Shown here: positions 9,962 to 18,410 of the stretch, one piece after another
Layout: every line of letters begins with the position of its first letter
How positions within the stretch are numbered: position 1 is the stretch's first letter
Assembly: GCA_002317155.1 (NCBI GenBank)
Contig: DCIR01000062.1
Location: 1 to 64,000, forward strand
Direction: 5' to 3'
Length of the DNA: 64,000 nucleotides
Source of the DNA: Lachnospiraceae bacterium UBA1721
GTDB lineage: Bacteria > Bacillota > Clostridia > Lachnospirales > Lachnospiraceae
Translations under genes and position numbers: made by a program
Notes under the pieces: model-generated
Told to the model about the DNA's origin: nothing
The model's database searches: none
The model's input: only the letters and a program-made list of their open reading frames with translations

Positions 9962-11110
9962 ATGAGCGCCGAGAGAACTTTTGAAGAATTATTTGCTGAT
10001 GACAGAGAAAAACTTATTCTCGATGTCAGAACATCCGAAGAATATAACAGAGATACTTTCCCGGGGGCATATAATATTCCGCTTGAGGAATTGGAAGAAC
10101 ATGAGAACGAATTCCCTAAGGATAAGCCTATCTATCTTATGTGCTATACCGGACGTAAAAGTATAGATGCAGCAGATCATTACCACAATAACGGCTACGA
10201 AATGTATAGTCTTGAGGGCGGATATAATACATATCTGGGAATCAAGCTCAAGGAGCTGATGGATACAGATATGCTTGCGCAGCGTACTAAGGATATTGAG
10301 CGAAGCCTTATTAAGACCTTCCGCAAGGAAGTATGGTGCAGATTTACCAAGGCCATCAATGAATATGAATTGATTAAGGACGGGGACAAAATTGCAGTCT
10401 GCATTTCCGGTGGTAAGGATTCTATGATAATGGCGAAGCTTTTCCAGGAGCTTCTTCGTCATGGTAAGCATAATTTTGAACTGGAATTTCTTGTTATGGA
10501 TCCGGGATATAATGAGGCTAATTATCAGCGAATTGTTGATAATGCCAAGCTTCTTGGTATTCCTATCACAGTGTTTAAGTCTGATATATTTGATACTGTT
10601 GATGTGATTGCAAATAACCCGTGCTACATGTGTGCAAGAATGCGTCGAGGACATCTTTATGCCAAGGCGAAGGAATTGGGCTGTAATAAGATTGCACTCG
10701 GTCATCACTATGACGATGTAATAGAGACTATCCTTATGGGAATGCTCTATGGCGGACAGATGCAGAGCATGATGCCTAAGCTTCACAGTACCAACTTTGA
10801 AGGCATGGAATTGATCCGTCCTCTTTATCTTATAAGAGAAAGAGACATCATCAGATGGCGTGATCATAATAAGCTTTATTTTATTAACTGCGCATGCAGA
10901 CTGACAGAGAGCTGCGCGTCATGCGGAGGAACTGAGCAGGGTTCAAAGCGTGGAGAAATCAAGCGACTGATTGCAGAGTTGGAAAAAATCGATCCTGTAA
11001 TAGCCAACAATATTTTCAGATCTTCTGAAAATGTAAACATTGATACATTAATCGAGTATAAGCAAAAGGGAGTAAGACACAATTTCCTGAGCACATACGA
11101 CTCGGAATAG
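9962..11110 (+). CDS. Rhodanese / TtcA-like tRNA-thiolation fusion protein
   Basis: The 382-residue protein joins an N-terminal rhodanese domain (about residues 5-95, catalytic Cys61 in MCYTGRKS) to a PP-loop ATP pyrophosphatase of the TtcA family (SGGKDS at about 149-154). Cys221 and Cys224 (PCYMC) and a later Cys (CACRL/SCASC) are the expected iron-sulfur ligands. TtcA makes 2-thiocytidine at tRNA position 32; the rhodanese domain would deliver persulfide sulfur in cis. The ATG chosen has GAGGAG four bases upstream. A longer in-frame reading from TTG at 9932 would begin inside the terminator hairpin and is rejected. The RNA target is inferred, not shown. Confidence 0.82.
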   Translation: MSAERTFEELFADDREKLILDVRTSEEYNRDTFPGAYNIPLEELEEHENEFPKDKPIYLMCYTGRKSIDAADHYHNNGYEMYSLEGGYNTYLGIKLKELMDTDMLAQRTKDIERSLIKTFRKEVWCRFTKAINEYELIKDGDKIAVCISGGKDSMIMAKLFQELLRHGKHNFELEFLVMDPGYNEANYQRIVDNAKLLGIPITVFKSDIFDTVDVIANNPCYMCARMRRGHLYAKAKELGCNKIALGHHYDDVIETILMGMLYGGQMQSMMPKLHSTNFEGMELIRPLYLIRERDIIRWRDHNKLYFINCACRLTESCASCGGTEQGSKRGEIKRLIAELEKIDPVIANNIFRSSENVNIDTLIEYKQKGVRHNFLSTYDSE

Positions 11111-11135
11111 AGCGTGCGAGATTCTATTATAGATA

Positions 11136-11164
11136 TTGAATCCTGAAAAATAGTGTGTTAAAAT
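11136..11164 (+). promoter_or_regulatory. Probable promoter of the peptide ABC operon
   Basis: TTGAAT at 11136-11141, a 17-base spacer and TAAAAT at 11159-11164 precede the substrate-binding protein gene by about 60 bases. Confidence 0.45.
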
Positions 11165-11226
11165 ATTAACAACAATTAAATAATGAGAGGTCATTTTTCG
11201 AAGAATCTTTATTTGAGGAGAAAATT

Positions 11227-12831
11227 ATGAAAAAGTATCTTAGTATCTTTTTTGTGACACTTCTGGCTTTGACTGCACTGACAGGATGCTCAGGCAGTAC
11301 AGGAGAGTCTTCGGGGGATAACACCTCTAACGTGTCTAATACAGGCACAACCCAGGCAGGAACACCCGATAACGTTACAGGAGTTACAGCGACTGGGGAT
11401 TCCACTTACGGCGGAACCGTAGTGGTTGGTATTCAGCAGGATATTGACAGTCTTGACCCACATACAGCAACAGCGGCAGGAACTAAAGAAGTCCTCTTTA
11501 ACATTTTTGAAGGTCTTGTAAAAAATGCACCCAACGGAGATCTTATCTGTGCGGTAGCAGAGTCTTACAGTCTTTCAGAAGACGGTCTGGTATATACTTT
11601 CAACCTTCGCCAGGGCGTTAAGTTTCATAATGGTAATTTAGTTACTGCAGAAGACGTTAAATATTCTATCGAGAGATGCGCAGGATTGCTTGATGGCACT
11701 CCTCTTGTATCTACAATGAAGATCATCACTGCAGTTGATATAGTTGACGAGAAAACGGTCCAGGTAACCGTGGACAGTGTGAACCCCGAGCTGATTTACA
11801 GCTTCACAAATGCAATTATTCCTAACGGAAGTGCAGATGTCGAGGGCGCTGATCCCATCGGTACCGGACCGTTTCGTTATGTTTCATACACTCCTCAGGA
11901 GGGTATCGTAGTTGAGAAGAACGAGGATTATTGGCAGGAAGGCCTTCCTTATCTTGACAGAGTAGAGTTCAAAATCATCACTGATGAAGAGACTGCTACT
12001 CTTGAACTTAAGGCAGGAACCATTCAGCTCTATTCTTATCTCACTGATGCACAGGCAACTGAACTTAGCAAGACTATGCAGGTTCTTGCTTCTCCTTCAT
12101 CAACAGTACAGGCTCTTTTCCTTAACAATGCAGTAGAGCCTCTCAATGATGTAAGAGTACGTCAGGCTATTCTTTATGCGCTTGATAAGGATGAGATTAA
12201 TGTCTTCGTTGGTGGTGGCGATGCTACCGTAATCAGTTCTTCAATGCTTCCTTCTCTTGAGAACTTCTATGTAGACCTTAACGATGTATACGGAACCGGA
12301 GCTAATGTGGATGCTGCAAAGCAGCTTCTTACTGAGGCAGGATATCCTGATGGATTTGACCTTGTAATCTCTGTACCTTCTAACTACCCTGTACATATGC
12401 AGACAGCAGAGGTAATTGTTGAACAGCTCAAGGCTGTGGGAATCAATGCTGTAATCGATGCTATCGAGTGGAACACATGGCTTTCAGATGTTTACAGCAA
12501 CAGAGAGTATGCAGCTACTGTATGTGCACTTACCGGAGATTCTACTCCCGGCTATCTTCTTAGCCGTTTTGAGAGCACATCAAGCAAGAACTTCATCAAC
12601 TTCGCATCTGAAGAGTACGATGAGGTATATGCAAAGGTAGTAGCAGCTACAACAATGGAAGAGCGTGGCGAATACTATAAGGAACTTCAGAAGATCCTTG
12701 TAGATGAAGCAGGTACAGGATTCACTCTTTGCATTGCAAACAAGGTTGCAGTTGCCAACAATTTGGCAGGCTACTTATTCTATCCTGTATATGTTCAGGA
12801 TATGTCTACTGTTTATTATGTAGCCGAATAA
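11227..12831 (+). CDS. Oligopeptide/dipeptide ABC transporter substrate-binding lipoprotein
   Basis: This is a family 5 extracellular solute-binding protein (OppA/DppA type) of 534 residues. A signal peptide ends in lipobox TALTGC, giving lipidated Cys21, followed by a Ser/Gly/Thr-rich linker to about residue 60. Typical family segments follow: IDSLDPHTA, LRQGVKFHNG, and PLNDVRVRQAILYALD. GAGGAG lies seven bases before ATG. The two permeases and a fused double ATPase follow directly, giving a complete importer. Substrate is probably peptide, though nickel or sugar ligands occur in this family. The protein sits on the outer face of the membrane. Confidence 0.9.
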   Translation: MKKYLSIFFVTLLALTALTGCSGSTGESSGDNTSNVSNTGTTQAGTPDNVTGVTATGDSTYGGTVVVGIQQDIDSLDPHTATAAGTKEVLFNIFEGLVKNAPNGDLICAVAESYSLSEDGLVYTFNLRQGVKFHNGNLVTAEDVKYSIERCAGLLDGTPLVSTMKIITAVDIVDEKTVQVTVDSVNPELIYSFTNAIIPNGSADVEGADPIGTGPFRYVSYTPQEGIVVEKNEDYWQEGLPYLDRVEFKIITDEETATLELKAGTIQLYSYLTDAQATELSKTMQVLASPSSTVQALFLNNAVEPLNDVRVRQAILYALDKDEINVFVGGGDATVISSSMLPSLENFYVDLNDVYGTGANVDAAKQLLTEAGYPDGFDLVISVPSNYPVHMQTAEVIVEQLKAVGINAVIDAIEWNTWLSDVYSNREYAATVCALTGDSTPGYLLSRFESTSSKNFINFASEEYDEVYAKVVAATTMEERGEYYKELQKILVDEAGTGFTLCIANKVAVANNLAGYLFYPVYVQDMSTVYYVAE

Positions 12832-12848
12832 TTAAGGGAATTAAATAT

Positions 12849-12872
12849 CTTGGCTGTCTTAAGGCAGCCAAG
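12849..12872 (+). other. Intercistronic hairpin after the binding-protein gene
   Basis: CTTGGCTG pairs with CAGCCAAG across an 8-base loop. No T-run follows. It probably acts as a 3' stabiliser or partial attenuator, which would keep binding-protein mRNA in excess over the permeases. Confidence 0.5.
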
Positions 12873-12901
12873 AGCAAATACGCTGAAAGGAGGAAAGCAC
12901 A

Positions 12902-13861
12902 GTGAAATATTTTGTTAAGAAAATTGTTACTCTCATTATTACATTGTTACTTGTTTCAATACTGGCTTTCCTCGCCTTTCAGATCATTCCCGGTGATGTT
13001 GTACATTCAATTTTAGGAACTGAAGCCACCCCCGAAAGGGAGGAGGCGCTGAGAGAAGAACTCGGACTGGATAAGCCCCCGATTGAGAGATATTTGAATT
13101 GGGGAAAGAATGTGTTACGAGGAGACTTTGGAGTAAGCTACAGATATTCCAAAAACATGAACGAGATGATGCCGGTAAAGGAACTGATAGGCGATAAACT
13201 TCCTGTTACTCTGTGGCTGGCATTGTTGTCGGTTGGAATTACTGTACTGATAGCCATACCATTAGGAGTGCTGTGGGCCGGAACCAAAAATAAGTTTTTA
13301 GACGGCGTATTAAACGTACTGACGCAGACCTCAATGGCTATACCTGCTTTTTTCCTGGGTATCCTGGTTACATATTTGTTTGGTATCGCACTCAAAATGT
13401 TTAGTCCCGGAGCCTATGTCTCATATAAGACAAACTTTGGCGGATTTATTCATTACCTGATTTTCCCTGCGATAGCAATTGCTATTCCGAAGATAGGAAT
13501 GACAGCAAGATTTCTTCGTAATTCCACACTTACTGAGTTGACCTCTGATTATGTCAGAACGGCCAGAAGTAAAGGGGCTTCTGAAAAAAGGATTCTCTTC
13601 AAGCATGTGCTTAGAAACGCAATGTTACCTGTAATAACATTCCTTGGAATGATTATTGCGGAAGTGGTTGCCGGATCGATTGTTGTAGAACAGGTATTTG
13701 CGCTTCCGGGAATAGGAAGACTTCTTATAAGTGCTATTTCCACAAGAGATTTCCCTGTAGTGGAGATATTGATTCTCTATATAACATTTGTAGTTATTAT
13801 CGTTTATTTCGTTGTAGATGTTTTGTATCGTGTACTGGACCCTCGAATCAGGGAAAAGTAA
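12902..13861 (+). CDS. Peptide ABC transporter permease, DppB/OppB type
   Basis: A 319-residue inner-membrane permease with about six helices and the binding-protein-dependent transport (BPD) domain. The EAA-loop region reads RTARSKGASEKRILFKHVLRNA near residues 218-240. The N-terminal KKIVTLIITLLLVSILAF and the GDFGVSYRY segment are characteristic of DppB. The start is GTG with AGGAGG eight bases upstream, one of the best ribosome sites in the window. It would form the channel with the next gene product. Confidence 0.9.
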   Translation: MKYFVKKIVTLIITLLLVSILAFLAFQIIPGDVVHSILGTEATPEREEALREELGLDKPPIERYLNWGKNVLRGDFGVSYRYSKNMNEMMPVKELIGDKLPVTLWLALLSVGITVLIAIPLGVLWAGTKNKFLDGVLNVLTQTSMAIPAFFLGILVTYLFGIALKMFSPGAYVSYKTNFGGFIHYLIFPAIAIAIPKIGMTARFLRNSTLTELTSDYVRTARSKGASEKRILFKHVLRNAMLPVITFLGMIIAEVVAGSIVVEQVFALPGIGRLLISAISTRDFPVVEILILYITFVVIIVYFVVDVLYRVLDPRIREK

Positions 13862-13878
13862 TACATCTGTGGTAGAAA

Positions 13879-14706
13879 ATGAAAGTATTCAATTTGAGCG
13901 CCTCAAAAGGCAAAAAAGTGAATATTTATCTGATTATCGGCGCTGTAATGACGAGCCTTGTATTTTTGATTGCCATTATAGGGATTTTTTGGACGCCATA
14001 CAGTACAACAGCGATGTCTGCCAGGGAGCGATTTGCGGCACCCAGCTGGAGTCATTTGTTCGGAACCGATAACTTTGGACGTGATATTTTTTCCAGGGTG
14101 ATGAAAGCGGTAGGAACAAGCGCTTTGATAAGCGTGCTTGTTGTTGCTATATCGGCAGCAGTAGGAATTGTACTCGGAGCGATTACCGGATATTTCGGAG
14201 GAATTGTTGATTCTGTCGTGATGCGTGTTATTGATGCAATTAACGGCTTCCCGAGTATACTGCTTGCACTTGTCATTATTTCTATTTTTGGCAAAGGAAG
14301 ACAGAATGTGGTGCTTGCATTGGGAATCGCATTTACACCGAGCTTTGTCAGGATTGTGCGTGGTGAATTTATCAGATTAAGAGATGCTGATTATATAGTC
14401 AGGGCAAGGCTTATGGGAGTGACCAAGCCCAGGATTTTGTTTGTGCATATCCTGCCTAATATTTTTTCTACATTCTGGGTGAGTGTAACGATAGGATTAA
14501 ATAATGCCATTCTCGCAGAGTCGGGACTGAGCTATTTGGGTATAGGTGTTCAGGCACCTGATGCGACACTCGGAAGCATGCTTAGCGATGCACAGGGATA
14601 TATGTCTTCGTCACCATGGTATGTGCTGGCCCCGGGTCTTACTATAGTATGGATAGTACTTGGTATGGCGATGCTTTCTGAGGGTATAGGTAAGTTTAAA
14701 AAGTAA
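13879..14706 (+). CDS. Peptide ABC transporter permease, DppC/OppC type
   Basis: A 275-residue second permease subunit. It has the DppC landmarks FGTDNFGRDIFSR near residues 58-70, the EAA loop VRARLMGVTKPRILFVHILPN and ESGLSYLGIGV near the C-terminus. It follows the first permease by 17 bases, with only a weak GGTAG site before its ATG, consistent with translation coupled to the upstream gene. Confidence 0.9.
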   Translation: MKVFNLSASKGKKVNIYLIIGAVMTSLVFLIAIIGIFWTPYSTTAMSARERFAAPSWSHLFGTDNFGRDIFSRVMKAVGTSALISVLVVAISAAVGIVLGAITGYFGGIVDSVVMRVIDAINGFPSILLALVIISIFGKGRQNVVLALGIAFTPSFVRIVRGEFIRLRDADYIVRARLMGVTKPRILFVHILPNIFSTFWVSVTIGLNNAILAESGLSYLGIGVQAPDATLGSMLSDAQGYMSSSPWYVLAPGLTIVWIVLGMAMLSEGIGKFKK

Positions 14707-14777
14707 GTTTTGGGATTGGATTTTCAGCATTTGTATATTTAGCGGATTTTCAATGATTTGTTGTAGAGGGAATAGAA

Positions 14778-16427
14778 TTGATCAGTATAGATAATCTGAC
14801 AATTTCATTTAGCGGGAAAAAAGCAGTTGACGGAATCAGTCTGCAGATTGAGCCTGGTGAGATCATGGGCCTTGTGGGTGAATCGGGTTCCGGCAAGTCC
14901 GTGACGGCACTTACACTTATGGGCCTTTTGGCGAGTGAAGGCGTAATGGAGACGGGTACCATTGATTTTAACGGTATCAGACTGCTTGAAGCCGGAGTAA
15001 AGCCTGATCAGAAGCTTCTTCGCTCTTTCAGAGGAGATCAGATGAGTATGATTTTCCAGGAGCCGATGACGAGCCTTAATCCTACGATGAAGGTGGGCCC
15101 TCAGATTGACGAGCAGCTTATTCTTCATGCAAAGGGAGAGTTTAAGTCTTCTGAGGAGCGCAAAAAGAGAGTGCTCGAGACACTTGAAGGTGTAGGCTTA
15201 CGCGATGTGGAGAAGGTATATGACAGTTATCCTCATCAGCTTTCCGGTGGTATGCGCCAGAGGGCTATGATAGCGATGGCAGTTATATTGCACCCTGCAC
15301 TTATCATTGCGGATGAACCTACTACGGCTCTTGATGTTACTATACAGAATCAGATTGTAAAGCTGTTAAAAGAGATAAGAGATCGTGAGAATAACAGTAT
15401 GATTTTCATTACTCATGATTTGAATCTCGCAAGAAGAATATGCACTAAGCTTGCGGTTATGAAGGACGGCAAGATTGTAGAAATAGGACCTACTGAGGAT
15501 ATATTTACCAAACCTCAGACTGATTATGCCAAGAAGCTGATCGCGGCAGTTCCGGGAAGACGAAATGCTTTGTCTGCTAAGGCACAAAGCAAAGCAGAAT
15601 CCGATAAGTTATCTGGTGATGGCAGTGAAGCAGGGGAGTTATCAAATGCAGGTAACGAAGCCGGCGAAAATGATAAGAAATCTCCGATTCTTACAGTTAA
15701 GGACTTAAATGTCTTTTATAAAGAACGAAGCAATAATATATTTGGAAAAACCGAGCACAAGTGTGTTGTAAAAAATGCTAATTTTGAAATATATCCGGGT
15801 GAGACTCTGGGACTTGTAGGAGAGAGTGGTTGTGGTAAGACCTCACTTTGCAAGGCGATACTTGGAATCAATAACGATATAACCGGTAGTGTCAAAGTGG
15901 CAACAGTAAGGCCGCAGATGGTATTTCAGGATCCGTACAGTAGTCTTAATCCGTCCAAGACTGTCGGATGGCTTTTGGAGGAACCTTTAAGAGCAGAAGA
16001 TTTACTGGAAAAATCTATCAAAACAACAAAGGCTTCAAGACGTGAGATGGCAATAGATATGCTTCGTCGTGTAGGCCTTGATGAATATTATTATGACAGA
16101 ATGCCGCACCAGCTTTCCGGCGGACAAAGACAGAGAGTAAGTATTGGTCAGGCGCTTATTACAAGACCCTCGCTTATTCTTGCAGATGAACCTGTATCTG
16201 CATTGGATGTTACTATCCAGGACCAGGTGCTTGACCTCCTTGAGGGACTTCAGGAGGAGTATGGTCTGGCTTATCTTTTCATATCCCATGATATCAATGT
16301 TATCTACAGAGTAAGTGACAGAATTATGGTTATGAAAAAGGGTGAAATCCTTGAGATAGGTGACAGGGACCAGCTGTTTAATGACCCTAAGCATCCGTAT
16401 ACAAAAGAATTATTGGCTGAATCTTAA
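14778..16427 (+). CDS. Fused double ABC ATPase (OppD-OppF-like) of peptide transporter
   Basis: At 549 residues this carries two complete nucleotide-binding domains that are usually separate OppD and OppF proteins. Domain 1: Walker A GESGSGKS (about 36-43), signature LSGGMRQR (about 155), Walker B LIIADEP. Domain 2: Walker A GESGCGKT (about 347), signature LSGGQRQR (about 445), Walker B LILADEP. They are joined by a Ser/Gly/Asp/Glu-rich linker at about 265-300. The start is TTG with AGAGGGAA upstream. The fusion would power the two permeases just before it. Its stop codon lies in the first of six phased CTTAA motifs. Confidence 0.9.
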   Translation: MISIDNLTISFSGKKAVDGISLQIEPGEIMGLVGESGSGKSVTALTLMGLLASEGVMETGTIDFNGIRLLEAGVKPDQKLLRSFRGDQMSMIFQEPMTSLNPTMKVGPQIDEQLILHAKGEFKSSEERKKRVLETLEGVGLRDVEKVYDSYPHQLSGGMRQRAMIAMAVILHPALIIADEPTTALDVTIQNQIVKLLKEIRDRENNSMIFITHDLNLARRICTKLAVMKDGKIVEIGPTEDIFTKPQTDYAKKLIAAVPGRRNALSAKAQSKAESDKLSGDGSEAGELSNAGNEAGENDKKSPILTVKDLNVFYKERSNNIFGKTEHKCVVKNANFEIYPGETLGLVGESGCGKTSLCKAILGINNDITGSVKVATVRPQMVFQDPYSSLNPSKTVGWLLEEPLRAEDLLEKSIKTTKASRREMAIDMLRRVGLDEYYYDRMPHQLSGGQRQRVSIGQALITRPSLILADEPVSALDVTIQDQVLDLLEGLQEEYGLAYLFISHDINVIYRVSDRIMVMKKGEILEIGDRDQLFNDPKHPYTKELLAES

Positions 16428-16478
16428 GTTTTCTTAATGCATCTTAAGAAAACTTAAGGCACCTTAAGAAACCTTAAG
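16423..16478 (+). repeat. Six CTTAA motifs at exact 10-bp spacing
   Basis: CTTAA begins at 16423, 16433, 16443, 16453, 16463 and 16473, so the period is exactly ten bases. Five of the six are the palindrome CTTAAG. The first overlaps the stop codon of the ATPase gene and the last ends 14 bases before the terminator stem. Function is unknown. Confidence 0.85.
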
Positions 16479-16491
16479 CTTATATCTATTG

Positions 16492-16523
16492 ACCTTGCCC
16501 ACGGGGCAAGGTTTATTCTTTTT
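16492..16523 (+). terminator. Intrinsic terminator of the peptide ABC operon
   Basis: A 9-bp stem ACCTTGCCC / GGGCAAGGT with a 3-base loop is followed by a T-rich tail. Confidence 0.85.
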
Positions 16524-16604
16524 AAAGACATTTTTTTTAACTTAAAAGCACAAATAGTTTTTGAAATGAATGATTTTGAAATAAAGATTTAACTAGGGGG
16601 TAAC

Positions 16605-17513
16605 ATGAACATAGCAGTATTATCTGACATACATGGAAATGTAACGGCGTTTAAGCAGGTCTTGGACTATTTAAAGAATAGGGAGATAGATGCATTTTGT
16701 ATACTTGGAGATTATTCCGGGGAGTTCGCTGGGGTTAGGGAAACTCTTGATATGATTTATGCTTTGCAGGATAGATATCCTGTTCATATTATAAAGGGAA
16801 ATAAAGAAGAATACTTAATGTTGGGGCTTGGAGGAAATCATCCGGAGTGGGATGAATATCCGAGCACTGTGGGAATGCTTCGCTATGCATATGATAATAT
16901 GCGTAAAAGAGATTGGGAGTTTATCAAAAATTTGCCCGAGACATTGACTGTAGAATATGAGGGGATGGAATCATTGTTTTTATGTCATGGATCGCCTAAG
17001 GAAGTTAAGGGAAAGCTTTTGCAGGGAAGCAAGAAGAATAAAGAATATCTTGAAGGCGTAAAAGAGAAATATGTATTATGTGGACATACGCACAGGTATG
17101 TTGAATTCGAGGATTGTGGTAAAAAAATAATTAATCCAGGTGCGGTGGGCAATCCTTTGGACGATGGAAGACATGACCATACTTCTTTTGTGATACTTTC
17201 TAGCGTGGGTAGAGAGTGGGAAGCGGAACATATATACCTTAAGCAGAATGTGGATGCTATGGTAAAAAATATGATGTCGTATAATCTGCATAGAATAGCT
17301 CCATACTGGACCGCTTGTAATGAAGCTTTTTTCAGAGGATCACTTTTTAGTAATGGCGAAATACTGGACAGGGCAATGCAAATTACAGAAGAGGAAACAG
17401 GCAGCTGTGAATGGCCTGCAATTCCCGAGAAAGCATGGGAAAAGGCATTTAGGGAAATGATAGTGGGTCAATTCCCTTTAGTTTATGATAAAATGATGGT
17501 GAAATTAGTATAA
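16605..17513 (+). CDS. Calcineurin-like metallophosphoesterase
   Basis: A 302-residue protein whose first 190 residues form a metallophosphoesterase domain of the YfcE/MJ0936-like type. Metal-ligand motifs: SDIHGN (Asp8, His10), LGDYSG near 36, KGNKE where most relatives have GNHD or GNCD, CHGSP near 130, and CGHTHR near 158-163 followed by INPGAVGNP. The C-terminal 100 residues are not recognised. AGGGGGT precedes the ATG. It could be a phosphodiesterase or protein phosphatase. Its substrate is unknown. Confidence 0.8.
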   Translation: MNIAVLSDIHGNVTAFKQVLDYLKNREIDAFCILGDYSGEFAGVRETLDMIYALQDRYPVHIIKGNKEEYLMLGLGGNHPEWDEYPSTVGMLRYAYDNMRKRDWEFIKNLPETLTVEYEGMESLFLCHGSPKEVKGKLLQGSKKNKEYLEGVKEKYVLCGHTHRYVEFEDCGKKIINPGAVGNPLDDGRHDHTSFVILSSVGREWEAEHIYLKQNVDAMVKNMMSYNLHRIAPYWTACNEAFFRGSLFSNGEILDRAMQITEEETGSCEWPAIPEKAWEKAFREMIVGQFPLVYDKMMVKLV

Positions 17514-17600
17514 GTGTATTAATTTGATATAAATGATTATGATGTTAGAAGTATCAAAACCGTTTAGTCTTTTGCGAGAAAAATAAGTGGGAGATGTATT

Positions 17601-18107
17601 ATGAGCGTATTCTTTACTGCAGATACTCATTTTGATGATGATTCATTACGTAGATATGAGGATAGACCGTTCTCGGATGTTTCGGAAATGAATGAGAGCA
17701 TAATAGCTAATTGGAATAGTATTGTCACAGATGATGACGAAGTGTATGTGGTTGGCGATATAGGAAATCCTGAGTATATATCGAAGCTTAATGGAAAGAA
17801 GTATCTGATCAAGGGAAATCATGACAGACTCACTAATGAGGAATATAGAAGAATAGGCTTTGAGGAGGTTTATGATAAACCGATTATATATTCTGACTTT
17901 TGGATGGTATCACATGAGCCTATGTATGTAAATCGAAATATGCCATACGCAAATATATTTGGTCATGTACATAATAATCCTGCCTACAATACCGTGAGCG
18001 CCAGAAGCTATTGCGTGAGTGTGGATAGGAATGATTTTGCGCCTGTAGCATTTGAGAAGATTATGCTGGAAGTGGCACAGGCAGACGAGGCGGAAAATAA
18101 GAACTGA
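17601..18107 (+). CDS. Small metallophosphoesterase (COG4186-like)
   Basis: A 168-residue minimal phosphoesterase: TADTHFDDD at the N-terminus, VVGDIGN near 52, KGNHDRL near 72, VSHEP near 108 and FGHVHNN near 122 supply the complete set of metal ligands. This short form resembles phage and bacterial proteins of the COG4186 group. GGGAG lies upstream of the ATG. It follows another phosphoesterase gene by 87 bases and may be in the same transcript, since the first terminator appears after it. Confidence 0.8.
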   Translation: MSVFFTADTHFDDDSLRRYEDRPFSDVSEMNESIIANWNSIVTDDDEVYVVGDIGNPEYISKLNGKKYLIKGNHDRLTNEEYRRIGFEEVYDKPIIYSDFWMVSHEPMYVNRNMPYANIFGHVHNNPAYNTVSARSYCVSVDRNDFAPVAFEKIMLEVAQADEAENKN

Positions 18108-18189
18108 GACTTACAGAGGCAATAATCGCGCAGCTTTTTAGAAAATAGTAAACAGTGCTGTTAGCAGACAATAATACGTATTAAAGACG

Positions 18190-18217
18190 GCCCGAACCTT
18201 AATGGTTCGGGCTTTTT
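18190..18217 (+). terminator. Intrinsic terminator after phosphoesterase gene
   Basis: A perfect 9-bp stem GCCCGAACC / GGTTCGGGC with a 5-base loop is followed by TTTTT. Confidence 0.9.
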
Positions 18218-18228
18218 GCTTTTGCAAC

Positions 18229-18318
18229 GTGAATTGTTTAATTGTGTGAATTGTTAAACTGGAATATGGGCATTTTTGAATATTTATCGAAAAACATACA
18301 TTTAATTATCGAAAAACA
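18229..18318 (+). repeat. Two pairs of direct repeats upstream of the DUF2975 promoter
   Basis: GTGAATTGTT occurs at 18229-18238 and 18246-18255. TTATCGAAAAACA occurs at 18284-18296 and 18306-18318, starting 22 bases apart, about two helical turns. The second pair ends 11 bases before the -35 element. The arrangement suggests activator or repressor sites, perhaps for the HTH protein encoded two genes downstream. Confidence 0.6.
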
Positions 18319-18329
18319 ATAAATAATTG

Positions 18330-18358
18330 TTGACATTCGCTTTTGACGGTGCTAATAT
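18330..18358 (+). promoter_or_regulatory. Strong sigma70-type promoter of the DUF2975-HTH operon
   Basis: TTGACA at 18330-18335 and TAATAT at 18353-18358 are separated by the optimal 17 bases. The gap between the terminator at 18217 and the gene at 18411 holds this promoter and the direct repeats upstream of it. Confidence 0.75.
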
Positions 18359-18410
18359 CGCAATTGTGATAAACATCAATAAACGCGTTTTATTAAAAGG
18401 AGTTACAAAA

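Noticed and set aside
9989..10867. 292-codon open frame on the minus strand
   Set aside because: It lies wholly opposite the rhodanese/TtcA gene, whose domains are clear. The composition (many Ile, His, Cys, Ser) is typical of an antisense shadow.
16423..16478. Possible CRISPR or short-spacer repeat array
   Set aside because: The repeat unit is only 5-6 bases with a 4-5 base gap, far too short for CRISPR, and no cas genes are nearby.
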